The notes: generated from the letters alone by a model not told the origin. DNA of 64,000 nt from Coriaria nepalensis (GCA_027186245.1 CP114493.1:9679501-9743500); one strand, 5' to 3'. Positions 34,801-48,140 are shown, counted from the first letter of the stretch. Made by a program: numbers and translations.

Positions 34801-37800
34801 TTTTTGTAGTTACTGTCGGTAACAATTTGATTATAGTTGGACCCTTTAACTACCAGGAATATGGAAGTATTATAGAAAGAGGGAAAGCCCCAGTGGTGTA
34901 TAGCCAAGCGAATGTCAAAGTATCAGTACAAGTGGGGGAAATGAAAATCTGAAGGGCTGTAGATATATGAATCACACCTGAGATTCTATCATCTCTTCCG
35001 TGTAGTATCCATTGAAATAGTCATCAAGAATCCCCACTAAAGTCCTAAGAATGTCATAAAAATAGCTCATGATATACAACAAACCCCTTCGTGCATTTAG
35101 TACACAAGCATACATATAATTGGATCTAATTATCGAACGTTTGAAGAGCAGATAATTCAAGTCTTCTGCTAAAGCACATACATATTGGGAAAACTGTTGA
35201 AGTTAAAAGAGATGAGCTCTCAACCTACCAAAATGCATTTTCCTCGGGCATCAGAAGTAGCAGTATTCCAGCAAAGAAATTCATTGCCTGTATTTTTTTT
35301 AAATGGAGGCACGTAACAATTAGAATGGTAAAAAACAATGCAAAATAATTATGAATTCATTTAAAAACGGCATGAGAGTTACAGTATAGTCCTAAAGACA
35401 ATTTTAGCACAGATGAAATGCAATTTCAGAAATAAAAAGGATTTGGGCAATGCTCCTAAAACAACTTTATGTGTATTAATCTATGTTCATGTTCGAGGTT
35501 GCTTAGACAAAGTAACATTCTCAGACCTGCATACCTGACAGTATCCAACGGAGGGATTATGAAGAGCATATGCTAGAAGTAAACGCCTCAAGGAATTCCT
35601 GCCATTCTCGTCTAAGGCAGGATGACCGGGAAAAGTTCGTGGTATATCCTGTAAACAAACTTCAAGAATTAGAGCATGCTCAAATTCACGAGCGATACAG
35701 GGAAAATAAGTAACACCTACGAATTGAAAAAACTGTAGGATAAAGTCCGCATGCATCAAACGACCTTCTCAATCTGCCTTTTCCATTTTCTTGGCACACC
35801 GGATGAATCGTTCTCATAGTTTTTACTAGTATCAGTTTCTTGAGACAGTAAATCCTGGTAATACTTCTCCAACTGGCGAGTCTTCACACCCACGAAAGCC
35901 TGCCAGACCTGTTATGGAAATATTAGTTCAATACTTCAACCCTACAGCTCTTCACAAATTTAGGAACTCAAATTTACCTCTCCCCTCAGATCCTTTGGCA
36001 CTCCTCCATGAACAAGGAACTCAAGTTCTTCTTTCAAAGGAAACAACCTTTCTTGGGAGGCTCCATTACCCCTATCATTTTCCATCCTAGTGTCATTCAG
36101 ACTCTTTACATCCTCATCGACCACGTAACTTTCTGCCCCAGAAGTATCCATACTACAATCTGAAATTTCGATAACACCAGCTTCCACCTCAAAGCATTCC
36201 CTATAATCGTCGTCCAAGGATTCTGCCTCTTCTAATGGCTTCTCATCCTTCATAGTCATCCCCTTATTTAGGCGGAAACTCATCATAGTTTCAATTACAC
36301 TAAGGGAATCTCTAGTCTGAGTCCATGTTTGGATCTTCTTTGCTTCCGTTTCTTTTGATGGCTGAAGATCTTTTGCAGGATGGCTTTCGATCGGATCATC
36401 GGAAATAGACTTTTTGTCACTTGAGTCCTCTGTTTCTTCGCAACTCTCTGACCTACTGTCTACTTTCTGCTCACTACTTTCAGAATGAAATGAATCTTTC
36501 TCACCCTCATCTGATGCAAACTGCTGAAAAGATTGTACTACGTTCTCATGCAGATCTTCTGCCAGAACGCTTTCTTCTGGATCAATAGAGATCGGCTTTC
36601 TGTCACCCGAATCTGCCTCTTCTTTCAGGTTCTCTGAACTAGACTCTACTTTCTTCCCACCACTTTCAGAATGCAACAAATCCTTATCTTCCTCATCAGA
36701 AGCACACTGCTGAGAAGATGGTACTACTCTCTCTTGCAATTCTTTTACTGGATCGCTTTCTTCTGGATCATCAGAGATTGGCTTTTTCTGAGTCAAACCC
36801 TCTGTTTCGCTATGACTTTCTAGACTAGCCTCTATTCTCTGCTCACTGCCTTCCGAATGCACTGCATCTTTGTCTCCCTCTATAGAAGGGCAAGACTGAG
36901 AAGACTTGACCACTCGATCCAGAAAGTTCTTCCATTTATATGATCTTTCCTCTTCCTCCTCCTGAAATCAGGAACAGATATCTAAGTTAGCTAGACAAAT
37001 ATCCTATTTTTACTACTTTAACTCTGTTTGTTTGGGAAAAGATTGCTTCTTGATAAAGAAACAAGAAATTAAACTTAAAAGTTTGTTACATTCTTCAGTC
37101 ATCCATAAATACAATTTCCTCCCAAGTCCGGACAAAACATTTTGTAATCCTCGTCACTATAATTTATAAAAACTTCAATCAGTCGAATTGAACAGTTTGG
37201 CATCATCATGTAAAACATTGATTTCACCATGATTTACACGATCAAATCTACCCTAACATGTTACATGTGAGATGGTTACTGCAAACAACATTATAAAGAG
37301 ACTGTTATTAAAAGTTGGATTAAATGGAGCATAATATATGTGCCCCATATCTTGAACTAAGAGGAATCTATCAAGATATCAGATACCTTGTAGATACTAG
37401 CGGCGTACTCTCTATATGTCTGCACGTGTTGAGGTCTCAGAGTAAATCCATATGAATCCCTGCGTACATCAAAGCTTAATTATTCCCGGATGCATTCAAA
37501 TGATTGGAGAAGCAAGTAAATAAATGATCCAAAATTCTCGGAAACTTCAATGGCCACACATTCAACTCAAAAACAGTTCGCCAAAAACAATTCGAAAGTG
37601 ACCAATGCCATGAATCTTAGAAATTTTTTTCCAAACTCCGAACATTTATATAGAAATGAAATCAAGGGTAGACCAGCTTATTGATAACCTACCTGTAATC
37701 AACCTCCAATGAGCGCCTACTTAACAAGGACAACAGCATACTTCACAAAAAGCTGGAATTCTACTTCCCATAGTTCCCAATTTCTTCAAACCAAACTAAG

Positions 37801-38134
37801 ATCTCTAATCATCATATCAACACATTCTATAACATTAACATCTACAGTATTTCAGCTCTAATCCCCTTTGAATGCCAAATATTATCCGAAACTACTTTCG
37901 AATCCCAAAATTAACATTCTAGAAGATTTGATCATACTAATCCAGATGTCCAATACAATGTCAAAGGAAAGAGAGTGCGAATACAACCTATAAATTTTAA
38001 AGAGTTTTATCATACGACAATGTAGCGTCTGAGGACGGGTGGAGAAAGCAGGAAATTCATTGAATATATATATATATATATATATACCTCTTATAATCGA
38101 AGGCGTGGAGAATGTGGGATTTCTTCTCCGCCAT
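31843..38134 (-). CDS. TBC-domain Rab GTPase-activating protein
   Basis: I trace 18 exons from ATG 38134 to stop 31843. They sum to 2,742 bases (913 residues), all in phase with GT-AG ends. Exon 3 (36961-35978) encodes a long acidic Ser/Glu-rich region. The TBC domain follows: HGGVPKDLRGEVWQAFVG, the arginine finger in IEKDIPRTFPGHP, the glutamine finger in SVGYCQAMNFFAG, then GILDDYFNGYYTEEMIESQV, WISGPWFLSIFVNILPWES and RIWDVLLFEGNRVMLFRTAL. The C-terminus is a coiled coil (VEQLEQEVADLKQALADEKE). The protein should accelerate GTP hydrolysis on a Rab in membrane traffic. It is related to Arabidopsis At2g37290/At2g39280/At3g55020 (recalled). One intron contains a C20 homopolymer near 32,498-32,517. 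No lesion is visible. Confidence 0.94.
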
Positions 38135-38830
38135 GAGCGAGGAAGAAGCTCAGAGAGTTTGTAGGGATTTCTCTTGCATGATTAGGAAGAAGATCCGAGA
38201 CTCACGCTCGATTTTCTCTAACTGAAACCATTCATCAGTTTTCTCTCTCTCACTTTCTCGTCTCCGTCTACCCGTCAGCTTCTATAATCCAGTTCAAGTA
38301 GACGTTAAAGAGAGAGACCATGGCCGCCACGTGGCTTCGAAATGGCGTGTTTTCAAGGAAGTGCTTTACTGGACGTTGATGCGTATGAGATCGTTATTTT
38401 ACCGGCTTTCCCCATCGGTGACACGTGCCATATTTCGCGGTAAGTGGCGCCAAGATTAGTATTTTATTTAACTCACGTGAACATTATTATCAAGCTAGCT
38501 CGTGTAATGCACGGAGGGGGGGGGGGGGCTAGTCGACAGTTGTACTTTTTCCCTATATTTAACGTTTATGATTGGGTTTTTTTTTTTTTTTTTCCCAAAT
38601 ATTAGACTTCATAACGTAAAAAAAAAAAAAAAGGGAGAAACCAATAACATTAAAATACACGAGGGCAGTTGCATAAAACCGACTTAAAACGCACATCCAT
38701 AGCATTTTAGCAATCGTAAAACGACAGGATAGGTTGGGTAGTGCTTAATTATTTATTTAGTAATATATTAAGGCCACATCCACGGCTCGAGAAGGAAGGG
38801 AGCCAGTTATTTGTACCCCACTGCAACCTG
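38135..38830. other. Rab-GAP promoter and GSTL downstream region
   Basis: The first 150 bases carry CT-rich leader-like sequence for Rab-GAP. A G14 run lies at 38,515-38,528 and T and A runs lie at 38,579-38,594 and 38,618-38,632. No gene is recognised. Confidence 0.4.
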
Positions 38831-40348
38831 CTAAGCACGTGCTAGAACCTTCTTATAGGTTTCAACAAGCAGCTTGGGATCCATTTTTGTTTGCTTATAT
38901 GCATCAATCTTGTTGATTTCCTGGACATGGTATTTTACATAACAAGATCACACTTAGGAAAAACTTACATACTACTTTTACATATATATATATATATATA
39001 CATATTGCATTTAAACTTACCTCCAGCCAAGAAGCTAGTTTAGGCCTTCCTTGTGTGATATCATAATTCCATACTTCAGATAGGAAGATCTGGAACCTTT
39101 CAATGAAGGGAATATATGCTATCTCTACCTACAAGAAAATATACATTCAATTGCAGATGAAAGGGAGAAGATGAGAATAATGAAAACTCGGCTTCTCCTT
39201 TTACGAAAATGACAGTATACTAAACATAAGTTAAGCAAGCAGCAACTACTTACATAGCTAAATTGGCCAAGGAGGAATTGACCGTCATTAAATTTATGCA
39301 AAGCATTTTCCAAGTAATCAAACTGAGCACCTAATGAAGTTTATCAAACTGTGATCAGTCTACATGTATTGTAAACTTATCGGTAATTGAAACCCCCCCT
39401 TACTTGTTAGAGAAGAGGGCTAAACAATGAAGGGGATAAAACGCATATCAAGTAGATAGAAATTTTTTACCAGCTTGCTTCGCTGGATCTGGTCCTTTCA
39501 ATGACCCATGCACTGCAGGAGTGAATGTATCAAGGTAGGAAATCAACTCTTCTCCAAACTGTCTTTTATCAGCATCCTACCAGCGATTTTTCAGTTAGAA
39601 TTCTTGCTAACTCGGGGGGAAAGAAAAAAGCGAGGGGGGGAGTTTTCGAGTTTGTGTTAACTTTTGCTTACATCTGGGTAAAGGGAAGGCTGTCCAAAGT
39701 TGCTATCAACATATTTGATCAAATCAAGACTTTCTCCAATAATTTTCCCATTGTGCTCCAAAGATGGAACCTATAAAAGGCTCATCATCAATCTTAAGTC
39801 AAGAGAGAAACTTACATAAACCGAGAAAATGATTTTCAAAATGTAAAACCTTGTTTGGAGGGTAGACTTTCTCTTTGTACCAGACAGGCCTGTTTGAAAG
39901 TTCAAGAGGAACTAACTTGATTGTATCCTGTAGACCCTGCAATTTCAGGGAAAAGTAAAAGATGAACTCGTGTGCCGGATCCGGAATATTGGTTCATAAG
40001 AACAAGAAAACACATAAAAATAGGACATAGGAAACCTTGTAATTCCGGGTGATCCATACACGGTGTGCATAAGGGCATATATAAGCAGTATACAACCTTC
40101 ATAAAGAAAGAAAAAATTGTGAGTTTCAGAAATACGTGATAAATAGAAAGGAAATAAATAGATGACCATGAGCTGAACCTGGTGGTTCCGTCAAAGAGCG
40201 GTGGCTGCTCGGCGGTGGCTTCAAGCGACGGTGGAAGAACCTCTTCAAAAGTCCTAGAAAAGAACTTAATTACAAACCAGAGAGAGAGAGACAGAGAGAG
40301 AGAGACCTAGTATTAGGGAAATGTTGGATGTACTAACGTAGCAGCCAT
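38831..40348 (-). CDS. GSTL: Lambda-class glutathione S-transferase
   Basis: Nine exons run from ATG 40348 to stop 38831 (40348-40338, 40253-40179, 40096-40036, 39936-39850, 39770-39672, 39576-39471, 39330-39254, 39128-39021, 38920-38831), 237 residues. The thioredoxin fold has the catalytic cysteine in LYTAYICPYAHRVWITRNYK, which defines lambda/DHAR-type GSTs (cysteine in place of serine). VPSLEHNGKIIGESLDLIKY carries the glutathione-binding cis-proline and ES motif. The helical domain includes FLLGQFSYVEIAYIPFIERF. Lambda GSTs catalyse deglutathionylation or thioltransferase reactions on small molecules such as flavonols rather than conjugation. There is no transit peptide, so it is likely cytosolic. 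The first coding exon is only 11 bases. The gene is intact. Confidence 0.94.
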
Positions 40349-40800
40349 TGGTATCTTCGAGAGGATCGGAAGCTCAGCTTGTCAAGGGTGATTAAAATTC
40401 AAGGATCCGAGAAACTGATTGTTCATTCTATTAAATTATTATTACAGGAAAAAAATAATTAAAAAAAAAAACTGTGGAAAATTATTATAAATAACTTTAT
40501 TTTTTAATTATTATTATACAGATAAAGTTAAAGGATGCAACTAGACGCAATGAGGTCTACATGTATCTAGGCCCGAATACGTAAGCAGGGGAGCGATATT
40601 AGAGTGAAAGCGGGTCGAGATCTAATGTAAATAGGGCCTGATTCGTGAACAAGACCAAGGCCCAAAATTATTCGGGCCGAAAAGGCCCGTCAAACCCATT
40701 TCTAGCCCAAAAAAATAAACCCATTTCAAACCTTCAAGTTCAAGATATACTTCTCTCTGTGTCTGACTCTCCCCCTCGCAGACTCCGACGCCATCGCACA
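40349..40800. promoter_or_regulatory. Divergent spacer between GSTL and the MOS11-like locus
   Basis: A head-to-head arrangement with 452 bases between start codons. It contains AT-rich sequence and A-runs near 40,447-40,470. No specific motif was recognised. Confidence 0.4.
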
Positions 40801-41735
40801 ATGACGACGGACGCGGTGGCGAAACTCGACGACAAGGACAAGAATCCTCGAGAACCAAACTCAAGTCGAACCTTATAGTCCGTGAAAGACGGCGAGGAAC
40901 CGAAGGGGACTGCGTCGGTCACGGTTGCTTCGACCTCCGTTTCTCATATCTTGAAGATGATCCAGCGTGCCGAGCGGTTGGGGATTTCCGTTCAGCTTTC
41001 TGAAGCGGAAAAACGATATCCTCGAGCCGATAGGTACTTTTCCTTCAGTTCCTTGGTAAGAATGTTTGAAATTCATTCTTCGTTTTGAGAAAGTGAATGA
41101 AGCAAAAGATCGATAAGCTGTTATATTAAAGTTCATGCGTACTAAATGCTGAATCACTGATGAGGTTGTATTTTGATTTAGAAGCAAGAGAAAGTGTCTA
41201 ATGTATATGGATGATTTAAGGTTTGATACTGTTCTATGTCCTCTGCTTTCTCTGCAGGTTTGGTACTGGTTCTACCTTTAATGAATCAGACACGTTGAAG
41301 GTATCAGAAGAGCTGAAGAGGAAGGCTAGAGGGGAAAGGTTTTCTCCTTACCTTTTTTGATTCATTTAATTAAGCAAATTAACACAATTTTGAAGGAGTA
41401 AGTTAATCTCTTGTTCTTCAGGTTTGGGATGTGTTCATCTGTAGCTACAGACAGGAGAAAAAGAAGAAAAGCTCGGGTTGCCAGATTTACGCCGCTATTG
41501 AAATGCAATCCCTTGGAAGACGAGAAAAGGAAAGCAAGAGAAATAAGGTCTATATTTCATTACCTTGGTCTTATGTTAGAACGCAATTTCAAATGCCTCC
41601 TATTGTCTGCAAGACAAAGTGAATAGCTCCTCTCTCCATATCTACTTTACAAGGTCTGATTGTTAATGATCGCTTCCAGGTTTTCCAACTAGTTCTCTTC
41701 CGCAAGTAGATGATGGCAAGGGAAATGTTGAGCAG
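40801..41735 (+). pseudogene. MOS11/THO1-like mRNA-export factor, probably broken
   Basis: Four exon-like segments, 40801-41033, 41258-41338, 41422-41547 and 41680-41735, encode the repeated RxxRF-type modules of MOS11 (IQRAERLGISVQLSEAEKRY, ELKRKARGERFG, RRKARVARF, KRKAREIRFSN). MOS11 works with the TREX/UAP56 machinery in nuclear mRNA export, and its Arabidopsis gene is At5g02770, next to GSTL and PP2C as here. Lesions: TAG at 40876-40878 after 25 codons, in frame with everything downstream, and a likely 5-base loss in the last exon where RFSN runs into TAG (41690-41692) while LPQVDDGKGNVEQ continues in another frame. A shorter protein from a later ATG (MIQRAERLG) is possible but would lack both ends. 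Confidence 0.75.
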
Positions 41736-42586
41736 GTATCGATGCTCGATTTTATGGACTCGTTATATTCTTCAATGGTAAGGAATATACATTGTTTTGA
41801 CTCATGATTTTCTTCAAGTAGAAGGCTGGAGGAGAGACCTGAAAAGAAACTTCCCTCCTAAATACATAGTAAGTATTTCAAGTTTTTTCATTGAAAAATA
41901 CCAGTTACATTAATGAAGTAAACTGACTAAACACTTCCCCCTTATCTAAATTCACTTGATCTCTTCACTAACATCTGTTACATGAATTTTATAGACTCTG
42001 CCCTTTTCTGAATTTGTTTTAACGGACACTCTCAAGGCGAAAGAGAAGGAATCAATGCCGATTTGCAGATATATAGATCTTAGAATTAAAGTTTTGACCT
42101 ACAAGAAATAATTTATTTACATAACCAAGTTAAAGTTAAAATCATGCCTAATCAGACAATCTAAAAAGTATAATTTAACCTTTGAGTTTCTGCAGATATT
42201 CTTACATGGGATGAAAACTTGTTCGCATACTAATATTTGTACTTATTTCTCAAGTTTTTTCAAGTTTTTAGTAAATATCACCTCTTTATTGCATGTTTGT
42301 GGTGAAAGATACAAATTGATTAAAAGATAGACTGCTAAAAATAATCAGTTCAATTTCAAGCTTTGTACAAATTGACCAGTCAATCTCCATATGATTCTTG
42401 TGAACATAATTTTTTTTTTTTAAACCTACAACTTCTGCCTACCTGATTTTTGGTAATTGCAGAGTTGTACCTTCATTTGTCTTGATAACCAAATTACCCC
42501 AAAAATATATATATATATATATATATATATGAAAATTTTCAGGCATCTAAAATTGGAGATTTATGAACATTTAGAAGCTTCCCCAA
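41736..42586. other. Intergenic between MOS11-like and PP2C
   Basis: AT-rich. A (TA)n run lies at 42,508-42,530. Remaining 3' parts of the MOS11-like gene could be here, but I found no further conserved exon. Confidence 0.4.
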
Positions 42587-44334
42587 TTAAAGGTTTGCAG
42601 GGGAAAGAAGATCTCCACCTCCTCGGATGGAAACGGAAGTGCTGAGATTCATTCTATCAGTACCTAAAAACACTACTACAACTGTAATATCATCATGAAA
42701 ATGTCTTCTCACTCTTCTATCGATCTTCTTTAGGTCTGAATATCTCATTTCTCTTCTCTTAGCTGCTTCTTGAAGTGCAGCCTCTACGAGCCTCCTTGCG
42801 ATCCCCTGCAATATTTTCAGGCAACATCAAGGAATTTTCATTTAAAATATTCATAAACCAAAAATCAGAGTTTTTCCATAAAAATTTAAAGGTCCTTTTG
42901 TGTGTTTTGGACTTCTTTTTTAATAAGAGAAGAGGGTTAATTTTTTTTTCCTAGATGGTTTTATAAAAAAGAGAAATAGAATATTCTAATATATTTATAA
43001 TTTTATTATTAAATAATAAATATTTAATTAAATAATAAGATTAATATGCTAAGAATATATGTATTTTAAAAATATTATCTTTACTTCCCTCCATTTCTCT
43101 ATAAAGGAATGAAAAATTAGATAAAACTTCTCTCTCTCTTAAAAATCCAACCAAATAGTAGAAGAGAACTTCCCTTCCCTTCCCTTTCCTTCCCTTACTC
43201 TCCCTTCAAACAAACGGATTCTAGAAGGATTATCAACGGCTTACATTTCTGGAGGTACTATTGACAATATCTACAACCTTGTCATTGTTAAGGTGCTCCC
43301 ACAGACCATCCGAAGCAAAAACCAAAAACCGATCCTCCGGGCAGAGTTTATGTACCGATATGGTTGGCTCAGCACTAATAATTGGTTTATGAAAAGGCTC
43401 GGGCAGCCTAAACTTGGGCAGCAGTGGCTCTCTGTTAAACTCTGCCTTCTTCAAATACGCATCACCAATCGATCTCGAAACCTTCAACAGCAATTGAAAA
43501 ACTCAAACACCCTTCTGAAGAATTCAAGTGAAGAATTCAAAGAGCATTTATTTTACACACCCACCCACACATATATGTACATATATATATATATATATTT
43601 ACCTGTATGATTCCTTTGACACGCCAAGCATTATGTTTTTGTACAACAATGTGTGGATCTTCTGGATGAATTGATCGAAGCTCTTGTCTAACTGACTCTA
43701 TGCTTGCGTTGTGCTCTGTAGATAATTGAACTGCTATGACTTCTTGGGTTGCTCGCACGGTTTTACCAAGTACTACTCTTGAATCCCCTGCATTTGCTAT
43801 ATACAGAAATCCGTAGCATATAATCCCGATCAAACAGCATGATCCGGCAGATGCAATTTCCGGTTTATTAAGCCATTTTTTCTGCACAAGAGACAGAAAT
43901 CCTTCTTCTGTTGCTGCATAACTATTTCTGATCACATTTTCCGATATTCCTTTATGCATAGTCGCAAATTCTGCAAAAAGAGAAAAAAAGCTAAGAATGA
44001 TTGTAAGAGAACTTTGTATATTTAAGGGGAATGAATGCAAGAATTGAAACATACTCTTGAGATTGGATAAGAGATTTTGAGCGATATAGCGGGAGGCTTG
44101 TGGGCCGCCATGGCCATCATAGACGCCAATGAAGGTTCCGGAAGGTTCAAGATCGTTGAAAGTCAGCGGCCCGGATTCAAACTGGCTTTCATCTTCCAAG
44201 AAATAATTGGCCTGCATTACAGCCATTGAGAATTGTCCATAAATATGGTGCCCCAAATCTTTGTGCCACAATAAGCCATCAACACTTCCATTTGCATCAT
44301 CTTCTACAAAAGGTTTCCAACAGGGTTTAACCAT
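42587..44334 (-). CDS. Protein phosphatase 2C, clade D type
   Basis: Four exons, 44334-44055, 43970-43603, 43481-43245 and 42805-42587, give 367 residues. The order of PP2C motifs is complete: [14 protein letters not shown] (metal-binding aspartate and glycine), [20 protein letters not shown] and [50 protein letters not shown], and [10 protein letters not shown]. The family removes phosphate from Ser/Thr with Mg or Mn. Clade D members in Arabidopsis dephosphorylate the plasma-membrane proton pump, countered by SAUR proteins. Similarity to At3g55050/At5g02760 (recalled) supports this clade, and both sit next to GSTL genes there. SAGSCC, where many PP2Cs have SGSTA, is usual in this clade. The gene is intact. 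Confidence 0.94.
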
Positions 44335-47300
44335 TTTTTTTCCTTCTAGACTTTCTGAGCAACCAGAATATTCACCAAGAAGATTGACCCAGAAGCAAAT
44401 TTGTTCAGCTCAAAAGTTATATTTAAACAGCATATACCCAATATAAAACCAGACACCATTTATATGAAGAAAGGGTTTAGATGGATAGAAAGAATAAAAA
44501 ATAACAGGACCAAACAAGTATGGGCCAAAATAACTGCAAAATGTCTCATTAAGACAATAAAGCAATCAGCTTATATGCAAGTTCAGAGAATACAGAAAAC
44601 TTTGCTGGTCCTTCGGATCTTGAATCTGGGATCATTTTTGGACCCTTTCAATTTCTGCTTATCTTTCACAAACAGACTTAGCTGTAAAACACATACACAG
44701 TTTTGGTTCCTGCTCAAAAGACTGATGGACAAGTGAAGGGTCTTTTCGGAAGCAAATCTATCAGATTATTGTCATCTGACACACTTGTTCCTTTTTCTTA
44801 ATCTATTGTGCTTAAGGAAAAACTTAAGGAAAAAAAAAAAAAAAAAAAAGGTAAAGACGATTGTGCTTAAAGAAAAGAACCAAGATTCTATCTTTTCTTC
44901 TTACCATCTCTCTCCATGGCTAATTGAACTTGACCCATCTTCCGCTTTTCCTTTTCTGGGAATCTTCTGCAATTAGTTCTCCTCTTCCCTGGAATTCCAA
45001 GCTTGCTTTCATTTCGGAAAAGATATGATTTTTAGCATATATAACAAGAACAGAAAACGATATTGGTTTATTCTTTCAATTTATACAGAATAATTGAAAA
45101 TTAATAAACCATGATTTAACTGGTAATTTACTAATTAACGAGCCCCCTAACTTCCATGATTCTTCGCAAATTCGGGCGGTTGTGTACGCGTTTTCAAATA
45201 CGTTTTCTATTTTAAAATATATTTTAATCGAATTTAAAATACGATATCTTTTTCTATTGAATTTTTCTATTTGAATTATATTTAATAATTTAAAAATTAT
45301 TTAAACCAGACTTGTTGGAGCTTGAAAGCTCGGAATCAATTTTCTTTTTTCTTAACGCCAACGGAGGCGACGGTGGAAATTAAAAATTATATATTTTTTT
45401 TTTTAAAAATAATATTTTTATAATTATTAAAAATAAAAATATATTAAATTATATCCAAAATACATATTTAAAATGTATTACATTTTGAAATCTCTACGAA
45501 ACATCCCCATCATTATTTTATTGATTCGAAGATTATTATGTCGACGTGGCATCTCATGTTCGACACGGCATGGAAGTTATTTTATTTTTTTAATAATAAT
45601 AATTATTTTCCCCTAAAAAATACGATTTCATTGAATTATAAAATAATTTATTAATTAATTAAATAATTCTGAAAATAATACGTTTATTTAACACGGCTTG
45701 ATGTGACGGTATATATACAATATACAATTTAAATGAAACTTCAAACTGAATTTAATTATCTAAATATTTTATCGATTTCTTCTTCTTGAATGTTTAGTGA
45801 CAAGAGTAAGATTCCGTATTTTGTTCGAAAAATAATGTTAATAATTATATTAACGATAATTAATCTTGAATTAATTATACAATTCATTTACAATTATTAC
45901 AAGTAAGAAATATCTAGAAGCAAGACTCGTGTTAGATCAACGAGGTTTTGGTTTGATAACAGTTAATAACGTTTGCATCGGTGCATTAATTATATATGTT
46001 GAGATTAGTGAGCAAGTGTAATGGTCAATTAATTAATTAACGAGTTAATTAGTCTTATTATAAGCTGATTAGTTTACAGTTACTGCAGAAGAGGTGTACC
46101 AGAGCAAATCTTGTAGTGATGTAAGAGAACCAATTTTGGATTGGAGACAAGCTGGATACGTGTGTTCCCCTGACATGGGTGCTCTGTTCCGTCATCCGTG
46201 TCTCTGATTCATCAATTTGGTCCCGGTCATTATTATTATTATTAAAAAAAAAAAAACACACTATAAACCAAAATCTAGAACCTTCTTATCGAACTTTGAA
46301 TAATCTTCGAGAAAAATCTAAAGAATATTTAGCATGAAAGTTCAAACTCATTCAAAACAAATTTTAAAAACACGATCTATGATTCTCTATATGTTGGGTT
46401 TGTTTGTTTGTTTAAAATATTTTTAAAACTAGCAATAAGATGAAGAGTGATTGTTAGTTGTACCGTGGTCCATTATAATTTATGACCATTTCGATAAGAA
46501 AGAGGTAAATAAGTTTAATGGTGAATTTTTTTGGATACAAATATCTTAGAGGATTTTTGCGATTGGAGTGACTTATTTCATTTGTAGACCGGAGTTTAGG
46601 CAGAGGTTTTCTAAGATGAGTGAGGGTGGCCCACTTCCACGGGGGCTTGAAATAAACAGGACATATTCACAACCTCTTTATCTGTGAGTTTCTCTCATGC
46701 AGGCATATGCATTATGTGATATAGTACATAGTACATACTTGGGTGGGCTTTTTAGGATCATTACTACTTAGTCTACTTCTCTCTTCATCCCATTTTGCCA
46801 ATACCGAGCATGCAGTTGCTACAGGGGAAAAAGGCCTTTTCTTTTCTTTTCTTTTCTTTTCTTTTCTTTTCCTCTCATCAAAACACAAGCAAAGAAAACA
46901 AAACACCGCAAACTCCATTGCTCTTGGATTTAGAGATTTCTCTGTTTTATTTTTTCTGTCTCTTTCCAGTTGTCTATGTGAGAGAATCAGAAAATCCAAG
47001 ACACTGCACGTTGCTGAGACACGTGTCAGATCTCAGCTGGCTTCTTTTTCTTTTAGTACTTTCACTGAACGAATGAAAGGTTGTTGGCATTCTGTCCTCT
47101 GTTCTAATGTTAAAAAGAAGAAAGGGGGAAAAAAAAAAACCCTTCAGTTTTTATTGCTTTCATGAAAATATTATTCCTCACTGAATTGCCTAGCCTGGTC
47201 TTTTTTTTTTTTTTTTTTTTCTTGATCAAGAACTTCATTAAGACTATCGCATCATCTGGCTTCAGCTCTCTGGTTACTTGATTTAGGGATTTATTTCTTA

Positions 47301-47400
47301 TTTTCATTCTCGTTCGTGGCCATCGAAGATTTTTTGTATTTTTCAGGCTTGAAGAACTGAAAAGAATAAGAAGAAAAAAAATCATAAATGTAAATAAAAG
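44335..47400. other. Three-kilobase intergenic region
   Basis: No gene is recognised. It has A-runs at 44,829-44,848, AT-rich DNA from 45,040 to 46,060, and a (TTTTC)n microsatellite at 46,840-46,871 that creates spurious Phe/Ser-rich open frames. A long T-run lies at 47,200-47,220. On the minus strand around 47,370-47,220 a short stretch after TTTTCAG might be a further exon of the gene at 47,401-48,140, but I could not confirm it. Confidence 0.4.
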
Positions 47401-48140
47401 TTAAAGTCTAAAAGCCCTGTTATAGTAAAACATTTTAAAATAGATAAAACCCAGATTCTGACCTATGAATTTCGAATCCTGAGCACTTGGATTCTGCTTA
47501 GATTCTGTAGATCGGAATTTGAGCTCATCTTCTTCTGTTCCTTTGGAATTGGAAGAAATAGAGGAAATTTCACAGCTTTCGGAAGAAAACGAATGTATTG
47601 ATTTCAGTGATGAAGAGGAAATGTTCAAGGATTCAAGCTTCTTAATCAGGAATTTAAGCCTCTTTTCAGCTCTGTTCCTAAGTTCAATCTCTTTCCTAAG
47701 CTGGTTTTCCAGCTCAATTAGCTACAACCCACCAAACAAATTTTGCAAACTGAGCATTAGACAAAGAGAGGCAGACATGCAGACATGCAAACATGCTTCA
47801 TACCTTCCACTCAAAATGCATCACAATTTTCTATTATTATTATTTATTTTCCTCTAAAGATTTTTAGGCATACCTTCTGTCCCATGAGTTCTGCATCTTG
47901 TTTTGCAGACCTTGAAGCCTGTCTTTCTGCAAGCAATCTTCCTCTCAAGCACTCTATTGTTATCATACCATTATTACAAGCTTCTATCTTGCTTTCACTG
48001 CAACAAACCCATATCGCAAATCAAAATTCCCCCCCTTCATTAATGCAAGAAAATCCCATACACAAATCACCAAAATGGAACAGAAAGAGTGTGCCTTTAC
48101 TTTACCTCCATTTTCCGTCTTTATCCCCGTTTGCTAGCAT
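47401..48140 (-). CDS. Small coiled-coil protein, function unknown
   Basis: Three exons, 48140-48106, 47997-47874 and 47721-47401, are in phase and give 159 residues. The middle is clearly protein-like: MITIECLRGRLLAERQASRS, ELMGQKLIELENQLRKEIEL, RNRAEKRLKFLIKKLESLNI. It has heptads of leucine with charged residues and so predicts a coiled coil, followed by a serine-rich segment. I recognise the ITIECLRGRLLAERQASR pattern as a conserved but unnamed plant family. The last 20 residues (GQNLGFIYFKMFYYNRAFRL) look non-conserved. A splice donor at about 47,470 (ATAG|GTCAGA) may lead to another exon downstream. There is no signal peptide. Function is not assigned. Confidence 0.65.

Noticed and set aside
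46743..47165. Phe/Ser-rich open frames near a (TTTTC)n tract
   Set aside because: They come from the microsatellite and have no conserved segment.
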